Position numbers and translations under genes: made by a program
Part shown: positions 1 to 6,002 of the stretch, piece after piece
Layout: each line of letters begins with the position of its first letter
How positions within the stretch are numbered: position 1 is the first letter of the stretch
The notes under the pieces: model-generated
Told to the model about the DNA's origin: nothing
What the model saw: the letters and a program-made list of their open reading frames with translations, nothing else
Databases searched by the model: none
Assembly (NCBI GenBank): GCA_964533785.1
Contig: CAZHNG010000360.1
Span: forward strand, 1 to 6,695
DNA: 6,695 nucleotides
Direction of reading: 5' to 3'
DNA from: JANQRV01 sp964533785
GTDB taxonomy: Bacteria; Bacteroidota; Bacteroidia; Chitinophagales; Saprospiraceae

Positions 1-1
1 G

Positions 2-400
2 GATTTATTGGAAGAGATCAGGGGCTTTTTAGAAAAGATTATTTCACCCTTTGTGCGGTTACAGGTAACGAATCCGCTTTATGAAAAAGTACACGTTAAA
101 ACAACTGTTAAATTCAAAGAGGGTAGGAGTACCGATAAATTAGCCCGACAATTAGAAGAAGAGATTGCTCAGTTTCTGACACCTTGGGTTGCTGGTAATG
201 AAGAAGAAATTGCTTTTGGTGGAACGATTTATCAATCCTCCATCATTAGGTTCATCGAAAAGAGGGACTACGTTGACTACATAGCAAGCTTTGAAATGCT
301 TAATAAAGATGACGTTAAAGATATCGAAATATCTGCTTCATCTCCAAGGTCAATCTTAGTTTCAGGCTCCCACACCGTTCAAGCTTTTGCTGACAGTTGA
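2..400 (+). CDS. Baseplate J / gp6-like wedge protein, C-terminal fragment (5' end outside window)
   Basis: This is the C-terminal 132 residues of an open frame that enters from the left edge; the frame stays open to position 2, so the TTG at 8 is not a credible start. The fragment reads as the end of a baseplate J-like (T4 gp6 / Afp11-type) protein. It has a helix, then 'SPFVRLQVTNPLYEKVHV', then a 'VKFKEG' strand, a helix ending 'EEEIAQFLTPWVAG', then 'IAFGGTIYQSSIIRFIEKR' and 'YVDYIASFEM'. I recognise this order (NPxYExV, FLxPW, FGGxIxxSxIxxFIE, YVDYI) as the conserved C-terminal region of J-family wedge proteins in contractile tails. Such proteins form the inner ring of the baseplate around the spike. 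The tail 'DIEISASSPRSILVSGSHTV' is a typical strand-rich end. The gene lies upstream of, and co-directional with, the 1836-residue baseplate gene, with a 68-base gap, which fits one operon. The family assignment is from motif memory, not a search; the Afp11 equivalence is inferred. Confidence 0.85.
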   Translation, partial: DLLEEIRGFLEKIISPFVRLQVTNPLYEKVHVKTTVKFKEGRSTDKLARQLEEEIAQFLTPWVAGNEEEIAFGGTIYQSSIIRFIEKRDYVDYIASFEMLNKDDVKDIEISASSPRSILVSGSHTVQAFADS

Positions 401-418
401 ATCAGCAAGGATAAATGA

Positions 419-437
419 ATTCCCGCTAAAGCGGAAT
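419..437 (+). other. Intergenic stem-loop between the two baseplate genes
   Basis: The 68-base gap 401-468 contains an inverted repeat. CCGC at 423-426 pairs with GCGG at 431-434 across a TAAA loop, and T427-A430 may also pair. The flanking ATT (419-421) and AAT (435-437) extend the stem with a single bulged C at 422. No T-run follows (the next bases are ATCAAATT), so it does not look like a standard intrinsic terminator. Possible roles are an mRNA processing or stability element, or a translational spacer, that tunes the ratio of the two baseplate proteins. The hairpin is seen in the sequence; the role is speculation. Confidence 0.45.
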
Positions 438-468
438 ATCAAATTATTGGAAAGTATAATAGAATCGA

Positions 469-3400
469 ATGAATGTCCTAACAAAAAAGGCTGGCTTTAT
501 TCAAGAAAATGACCCTTCTATTCCGGAGTATCTGGATTTTGATAAACTGAGAAAAGAAGGACTCAAACACATTGCCGCATTTTCGGGTGACATTTGGACG
601 GATCACAACGTACATGATCCTGGAATTACCATTTTAGAAATTCTATGTTATGCGCTCACAGATTTAGGATACCGTAACACCCTAAAGGTCGAAGATATTT
701 TCGCTCGGGGTAAAGAATATGAAAATACCCAGGAGGATAATTTTTTCACTGCTAATGAAATATTGACTTGCAATCCTTTGACCATAACGGATTATCGGAA
801 GTTACTAATGGATATTGAAGGCGTAAGGAACGCATGGCTTGAAGTCGCTCCACATTCAAATCCTTCCATCTATTTGGATGAAAACGGTAATACCACCCTT
901 AATTCAGATAGTGATCAAAACCCGACTTTGATGCTAAATGGCCTTTATAACGTTTACATCGAAATCGATGACACCGCTGGGCAAAAGAAAGAAGTGGTTC
1001 GCAACAAAGTAAATGAAACTTTAAACGCTCATAGGAACCTAGGAGAAGATTTTGCTTCGGTGCAAATATTAGAAGAAGACGTAATTGTTCTGGGAGGTGA
1101 TATTCAAATAGCACCAAACGCAGATCCAGAAATGACTTTAGTGGAGATATACAAAAGGGTAAGGGAATTTATCTCTCCTCAATTGCAGTTTTACTCCTTG
1201 CAAGAGCTATTGGGTAAGGGGAAGACAATAGAGGAAATATATGCCGGTCGTCCTTTGACATTGGATAGCCATGGTTTCATCGATACGGAAGAATTGTTGA
1301 AGTTTGAGCGTAAATGTGAATTACACGTTTCTGATTTTTATGAATTTATTTTAGAAGTTGAAGGAGTGAAAGCCATTAGGAGTCTTACGCTGGCTTTTTA
1401 TCACAAAGGCAAATTTGAAAATGAAAGCCAATGGCTGCTTACCCTAGACCCTAAAAAAAGCCCGGTGTTTTCCCCAAAAAAGTCAAGAATAAATCTTTTT
1501 AAAGGTATTGTGCCAGTACCCGTCAATGAAAGCAGGGTACATCTGGCCATCGAGGAAAAACTGGCTAACTACCGCAAAGTAAAGACATCCGAAAAAACTG
1601 CATTAGATACAACAGTACCTAAGGGACAGTACAGGGCAGATTTGGCAGAATACTTTTCAATCCAAAATGAGTTTCCTCGTACTTATCGTATTGGTAAAGG
1701 AGAATTACTCAAAAGTGACACTCCAGAAAGACGGGCTCAGACTTATCAACTGCAAGGGTATTTACTATTCTATGATCAATTATTAGCAAATTACCTTGCT
1801 CAATTGGGCAGTCTAAGAAATCTATATTCCTTTAGACCAGATTCTGACCGGAAAACGGAGGAAAATCGTAGTTATTTTGTTCAACCCTTGCACGATTTTG
1901 CAAATTCTTCCAAAATAATTCCTTTTTATAAATCATCGGTATTGGATCATGGTGCAAATGAAGTTGAGGTTATTGCAAGCTCTTCGAAACGTTATCCTTC
2001 AAAATCATCCCGGGATTATGCAATCAATACTTTAGTCAACGGATTTGCAAGCAACAAATTCGAACTAGTAATTGATAGCCTCGAAGGGGGAGGAGGGTAT
2101 AAATTTGCCTATTTGGGGTACTTAAATAATAATCAAGGAAAGCCGATTAAGCTAGTTGAAAGTATAGAGACTTATAAGGAAGAAAAAGATGCTATAGACG
2201 CTGGTTCTATCATGCCATTTATTGCCAGTGATCGCAATAGTTACATTGAGGAAAACTTGTCTTTTGAGAAAGTTTTCACCTTTAAGATCAAATATGACCC
2301 ATCCGTATACTTACAATTTCTACAAAACATTGCGGAAAACCCTCACGAATATCAAGAGCGTCGTAATAGGTTTCTTGATCATTTACTGGGTCGATTTGCT
2401 GAAGAATTTACTGATTATGTGCTGCTGATGTACGCACTCAATGGCAAAAAATACGACCTGCCTCGAATAATCGAAGACAAAGCCAATTTTTTATCTAATT
2501 ATCCGTCAATTAGCAGAAATAGGGCTAAGGGCCACAATTATTCTTTGGTTGATGAGCAGTGGAACACGGATAATGTCAGTGGTTTGGAAAGTAAAGTAAA
2601 TCGTTTGATGGGGATTAGGGACGTAGAACGTCGCAGCCTTAATAATTTTTCAATTGTACCGCGTCAAAAATTTCATCACTTTGTCTTTAGAGATTTTTTT
2701 AACAACCCTTTATTGATTAGTAGAACGGGAGAGGTTGATGAAAAAAAAGCAATAGCGGCAGGAGAAAATATCCGGAATCAAGCAAAGCATAAAAGCAATT
2801 ACCAAACGGATGATTGTTATCCTGAAAGTGTATTTGGTTTTTCCCTTTTGAGTCGTAAGATAGTCGCAATACATTCTAATCGTTATAGTACTACAAAACG
2901 AAGGGATGAACAAATGGAGGCGGTAATATCAGCTTTCAATCGTAATGGCTTAATTGGTAGGGAGGTATCTGAACCACAAGGATTTAAATTCGAGGTTTAC
3001 GATGAAGATAATCAACTCATATTAAGAAGTAAACATCAATACGACACAGAATTTGAAGCCAGAAATGCCTTTGACAAATTTATGCATCTCCCTAATAAAG
3101 CAGATGCTTTTGTTGATATTTATGACGATGATGAAAGCGGATTCAATCATAGCTTCGCTGTGAAATATGACAATAGAATAATTGCCCTAGCCCCTCAATA
3201 TTATGAAGACGAAGAACTGCGTGACGAAGATAAAGTCTGGGCGCTAGAGCAAGTTTTGGCGGATGAACCGAAAAATAGGGTTTTGAATATTGTTGTGAAA
3301 CAGGTGAAAGACAACTGGCATTTTGAGTTACTATGGGATGTTGGCAACGGGTATTACGAACCTGGCTTAATTGAGGCTGGTAGACACAGTAGTCGTGAAG

Positions 3401-5979
3401 CTGCCAGAAATTCCTTCAACCGGTTTATAAGTAATTTCGAAAACAATAGTCGTTTAAGCAGAGTAATACAAAATGGATTGTATTCATTCGAGTTGTTGGA
3501 TACGAGTAGTGGCAATACGGTTGCTAAAAGTCCTAACAATTTTTCTACTGAAGAAACTTGCAACCAGTTTCTCCAGAAAATGGAGGATTATCTAATCAAT
3601 CATACCGCTCCTCGTTTGACCGCCATCGATAGATTTGTTACCAACCCTGCGAAAGAAGCCCAAAATGTAGCGAATGAGTTCTGGGGGTACCAGTTAGAAA
3701 AAAGAGATATACCATTTGCTTTCCATCCTGGAGAATATGCCAAAAGCCAAGCGTTTACAACGTTAGAAAAACTAATAGAATATGGGGAGTTGAAACGATA
3801 CCAGTTCACTCAAATTTATTTAGATGAAGAACAAATCATACAAACAGGTGATGGATACCGGTATCGACTTAAAGATAAGGGGACCGATGAAGTGCTATGG
3901 TTGAGTATTGATTCTTATTCCAGTAGAGAAAAAGCTAAGGAAGCATTCCTCAAAGACTTCCTTAAAATAATTGAATTGGCTAGGAATAACGAGAACTATT
4001 GGGTTGATCCGGGTACTGGAGAAATACAACTCAGAGAAGATCAATGTGGCTACGCAGTGGCCTATGTTTTTTCCGACCAGAGTACTGGAGCTGCTATAAA
4101 TGAACGAATTGAACACGCTTTGAAATATCCATTTTTCAAAGAAGAAAAAAAATACAGCTTCTCAATAATAAATCACGAAAAAGTAGAACCAGGAAACTAC
4201 CTATGGCTAAGTGGCATAGCCTACGATAGTTTTGAAGAAGTGCAAAGCGCTTTTTTTGATTTCTTAGTAATGTTAGAGTATCGAGGTAATTATGAATTGG
4301 ATTTAGTAAATGACGCAGCAATAACGGGTAGCAATGATAATGACCAGCCAGTATTCAGGATTATATTCAGAGAGGTTCTAATCGAAAGCTGCTGCAAAGG
4401 CATGGCCAAAGAAGAAGCCTGGTACGAATTGAACAACAACTTTTTGAAGCATGCAGAAGAAGATTATGCGATTTATCCCTTTGTTGATTATGACAACCAT
4501 TGTGATTTTGGGTTTCGGATAGTGGACGACCAATATAGATTGGTCCAATATATTGGATTTTTTGAAACCAGAGAAGAACAGCAAGCTGTAAGGGATGCTT
4601 TGTTTGCTGAGGTAAACGATACTATTTATGAACGGTCAAAGATAAAAATAGTGGTCGTTGGGGTTAGTGATCAGGAAGGAAGGGAAGAAGTCGCAATTGA
4701 TGAGAAAGGAGAATTGATAAACAACCAACTAAGCAGCCCTTTTTATATTGAAATTTCAAATTATACAGTAGGCAATAATGCTTCGGAGACAGTCGTCTGG
4801 AAAAGCTTAAGGACGTATAATACTCTTTTTGAAGCTGATCAAGAACGGGTAAAAGTAGGCCTTGGGATTATGCTAAATGCTCGGGATGTCGATTTTTACC
4901 GAGTGGTTAATAATGAGATCATTTTAGTAAATGAATTTGAAATACCAATAGCTAAACACGAAAATTTTGCAAGTGGTACGTTGCCCGAAAAGATTAGCAA
5001 GTTAATCCAGTTTGCCAGGAAATATCCGGTTACCTCATTTGGAGAGAAGTTTGAATTTCAATATTACAACTTTGCCGTGGAGGAAGAGGAAGATTTCTTT
5101 TCGAGTTCTGCTGAGGAATTTCCCAATGTGAATACAATGGGTAAAATCATTTTCGAAAGTATTAATCAATATGATTCTCCTGAAGCTGCGGAAAAGGCTT
5201 TTGATGAGCTTTGTTATGCATTGAAAGATAAAGCCAATTATCAAGCATATGAACCTGATCCTTGCGGCCCTCTTTCACTGGAAATTGTTAATCCTGTAAC
5301 AAAATTACCAAATGAACAGGGGGCAAATGGAAAGGAAGTTGAAATTCATCATGTTCTGGCCATTCATCCTAGAGTTTACAAACAACGAAACCTCCTGAAC
5401 CGCGCTATCGACCGGACCAAGGCATTAATAAATGTTGAAGGATTTCATTTGATTGAACACCTTTTACTCAGACCCAAAGTCATTAAAGAAGATGTTGTCT
5501 TTCCAAATTGTCCGGATTTAGGGACAGCCTTTCAAATTCATGAAAAATTCGAAATTTTTGATGACTGTCAAGGCGGGCGAGCTACGAATGGAGGTGAAAT
5601 AACTTATATTCCGGGAGCAGATCCCTATTCTTGCTGGGTGACGGTAGTGGTTCCATTCTGGCCCAGTCGTTTTCAAAACCTGAGTTTTAGAGATTTCTTC
5701 GAGAATACACTGCGCAAAGAGCTTCCAGCTCATATTGCGGTACGTATAGCCTGGGTGGACCCTGAACAAATGGATGCCTTTGAAAAGTATTACAGGACAT
5801 TTCTATTGAAACTTAGTCGTCTCAAAGAGAATTCCAGCCAAAGTGAGCTGGATGTATTTACTGAAGCTCAGGAAGATTTAATCAATTCGATCAATTCACT
5901 AAAAAACGTTTACCCAGAACCATCGGCACAAGAAGATGATGGAGGCGGAATGCTGGTACTGGGTAAAGTAATCATTTAG
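469..5979 (+). CDS. Giant baseplate protein (Afp12/gp7-like position) with internal repeat array, 1836 aa
   Basis: A probable structural component of the baseplate of a contractile injection system. ATG at 469 is chosen because the conserved N-terminal domain follows closely; no Shine-Dalgarno sequence is visible, which is usual for Bacteroidota. Domains in order: residues about 1-130 carry the baseplate signature W43-TDHNVHDPGITILEILCYAL and 'DLGYR' (65-69). Residues 150-480 form a mixed alpha/beta region. Residues about 600-695 form a conserved helical block with 'RRNRFLDHLLGRFAEEFTDY' (631-650) and 'FLSNYPSISRNR' (674-685). Diverged repeat modules occupy 543-592 and about 734-1656. The conserved C-terminal block runs 1657-1785 with 'GFHLIEHLLLRP', 'DPYSCWVTVVVPFWPSRF' (1718-1735), 'FRDFFENTLRKELPAHIAVR' and 'WVDPEQM'. 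A low-complexity linker and hydrophobic end 'GGGMLVLGKVII' close the protein. There is no signal peptide, membrane segment or recognisable enzyme motif. It sits directly after a J/gp6-like gene, and gp6-gp7 pairs build wedges in related systems. The gp7/Afp12 equivalence rests on order and the DPGIT motif. It could instead be a Bacteroidota-specific wedge protein without a strict Afp counterpart. Confidence 0.8.
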   Translation: MNVLTKKAGFIQENDPSIPEYLDFDKLRKEGLKHIAAFSGDIWTDHNVHDPGITILEILCYALTDLGYRNTLKVEDIFARGKEYENTQEDNFFTANEILTCNPLTITDYRKLLMDIEGVRNAWLEVAPHSNPSIYLDENGNTTLNSDSDQNPTLMLNGLYNVYIEIDDTAGQKKEVVRNKVNETLNAHRNLGEDFASVQILEEDVIVLGGDIQIAPNADPEMTLVEIYKRVREFISPQLQFYSLQELLGKGKTIEEIYAGRPLTLDSHGFIDTEELLKFERKCELHVSDFYEFILEVEGVKAIRSLTLAFYHKGKFENESQWLLTLDPKKSPVFSPKKSRINLFKGIVPVPVNESRVHLAIEEKLANYRKVKTSEKTALDTTVPKGQYRADLAEYFSIQNEFPRTYRIGKGELLKSDTPERRAQTYQLQGYLLFYDQLLANYLAQLGSLRNLYSFRPDSDRKTEENRSYFVQPLHDFANSSKIIPFYKSSVLDHGANEVEVIASSSKRYPSKSSRDYAINTLVNGFASNKFELVIDSLEGGGGYKFAYLGYLNNNQGKPIKLVESIETYKEEKDAIDAGSIMPFIASDRNSYIEENLSFEKVFTFKIKYDPSVYLQFLQNIAENPHEYQERRNRFLDHLLGRFAEEFTDYVLLMYALNGKKYDLPRIIEDKANFLSNYPSISRNRAKGHNYSLVDEQWNTDNVSGLESKVNRLMGIRDVERRSLNNFSIVPRQKFHHFVFRDFFNNPLLISRTGEVDEKKAIAAGENIRNQAKHKSNYQTDDCYPESVFGFSLLSRKIVAIHSNRYSTTKRRDEQMEAVISAFNRNGLIGREVSEPQGFKFEVYDEDNQLILRSKHQYDTEFEARNAFDKFMHLPNKADAFVDIYDDDESGFNHSFAVKYDNRIIALAPQYYEDEELRDEDKVWALEQVLADEPKNRVLNIVVKQVKDNWHFELLWDVGNGYYEPGLIEAGRHSSREAARNSFNRFISNFENNSRLSRVIQNGLYSFELLDTSSGNTVAKSPNNFSTEETCNQFLQKMEDYLINHTAPRLTAIDRFVTNPAKEAQNVANEFWGYQLEKRDIPFAFHPGEYAKSQAFTTLEKLIEYGELKRYQFTQIYLDEEQIIQTGDGYRYRLKDKGTDEVLWLSIDSYSSREKAKEAFLKDFLKIIELARNNENYWVDPGTGEIQLREDQCGYAVAYVFSDQSTGAAINERIEHALKYPFFKEEKKYSFSIINHEKVEPGNYLWLSGIAYDSFEEVQSAFFDFLVMLEYRGNYELDLVNDAAITGSNDNDQPVFRIIFREVLIESCCKGMAKEEAWYELNNNFLKHAEEDYAIYPFVDYDNHCDFGFRIVDDQYRLVQYIGFFETREEQQAVRDALFAEVNDTIYERSKIKIVVVGVSDQEGREEVAIDEKGELINNQLSSPFYIEISNYTVGNNASETVVWKSLRTYNTLFEADQERVKVGLGIMLNARDVDFYRVVNNEIILVNEFEIPIAKHENFASGTLPEKISKLIQFARKYPVTSFGEKFEFQYYNFAVEEEEDFFSSSAEEFPNVNTMGKIIFESINQYDSPEAAEKAFDELCYALKDKANYQAYEPDPCGPLSLEIVNPVTKLPNEQGANGKEVEIHHVLAIHPRVYKQRNLLNRAIDRTKALINVEGFHLIEHLLLRPKVIKEDVVFPNCPDLGTAFQIHEKFEIFDDCQGGRATNGGEITYIPGADPYSCWVTVVVPFWPSRFQNLSFRDFFENTLRKELPAHIAVRIAWVDPEQMDAFEKYYRTFLLKLSRLKENSSQSELDVFTEAQEDLINSINSLKNVYPEPSAQEDDGGGMLVLGKVII
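2095..2244 (+). repeat. Isolated N-proximal repeat module inside the giant baseplate protein (residues 543-592)
   Basis: This protein-level repeat begins with the strand 'GYKFAYLGYL' and continues to 'VESIETYKEEKDAIDAG'. It fits the module spacing exactly: S565, Y569 (+4), A575 (+6), G579 (+4), followed by a terminal 'NSY'. It is separated from the main array by the conserved helical block at about 600-695. A weaker candidate lies just before it (residues about 497-530, with S505 and Y509), but it breaks the spacing after the Tyr. No DNA-level repetition was noticed, so these are ancient or fast-diverging duplications. Confidence 0.5.
2668..5436 (+). repeat. Main array of diverged YegP/DUF1508-like protein repeats (residues 734-1656)
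   Basis: About fourteen modules of 35-65 residues can be aligned by eye. One class follows S-x3-[Y/F]-x5-[A/V/C]-x3-[F/L], with anchor Ser at 751, 854, 1021, 1146, 1248, 1307, 1446 and 1564 (E969 replaces it in one copy; E755 and G1311 replace the aromatic in two). Examples are 'LSIDSYSSREKAKEAF' and 'ESINQYDSPEAAEKAF'. Each is preceded by a strand such as 'FKFEVYDED', 'YSFELLDTS' or 'YSFSII'; several end in Asn-Tyr (777, 1176, 1274, 1590). A second class has [A/V]-x-[H/A/Y]-x3-[Y/F], at A800, A906, A1084, V1359 and A1631, with an imperfect copy near A1495. The strand-strand-helix pattern resembles YegP/DUF1508 modules, although those normally have S-x2-Y rather than S-x3-Y. Spacing is read directly from the translation; the fold and family link are inferred. 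Confidence 0.6.
5437..5823 (+). other. Conserved C-terminal block of the giant baseplate protein (residues 1657-1785)
   Basis: After the repeat array the sequence becomes conserved-looking again: 'VEGFHLIEHLLLRP' (1656-1669), a Cys-containing loop (C1680, C1699), 'DPYSCWVTVVVPFWPSRF' (1718-1735), 'LSFRDFFENTLRKELPAHI' and 'IAWVDPEQMDAFEKYY'. I recall this block, with aromatic VxPxWPxRF and ELPAHI motifs, as a recurring C-terminus in large Bacteroidota tail or baseplate proteins. It probably packs with the N-terminal DPGIT domain to form the structural frame that holds the array. The recognition is from memory and the role is inferred. Confidence 0.55.
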
Positions 5980-6002
5980 TTATAATAAAAAAGCTAATTG
6001 GT

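Noticed and set aside
8..10. TTG at position 8 as the start of the first gene
   Set aside because: The frame is open to the window edge and the encoded region corresponds to the C-terminal part of a much longer family, so the gene is truncated by the window.
419..437. Intrinsic terminator interpretation of the intergenic hairpin
   Set aside because: No T-run follows the stem, and the downstream gene is co-directional and functionally linked, so read-through is expected.
455..460. TATAAT sequence just before the giant gene, suggestive of a sigma70 -10 box
   Set aside because: It is only 8 bases from the ATG, has no matching -35 element, and Bacteroidota promoters use a different consensus (TAnnTTTG with TTTG upstream), which is absent from the 68-base gap.
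899..1117. Reverse-strand open frame of 72 codons, and similar minus-strand frames at 2710-2913, 3354-3563, 3600-3809, 3895-4116, 4136-4321, 4378-4584, 5035-5244 and 5518-5769
   Set aside because: All lie wholly within the 5.5 kb forward gene, have no recognisable protein features, and have the composition expected of antisense shadows of AT-rich coding sequence.
2222..2428. Forward +frame open frame of 68 codons inside the giant gene
   Set aside because: Overlaps conserved coding sequence of the large protein in another frame, including its helical block; the product has no recognisable features.
2668..5436. Recent DNA-level tandem duplication as the origin of the repeats
   Set aside because: No long identical nucleotide stretches between modules were noticed; similarity is visible only in protein spacing patterns.
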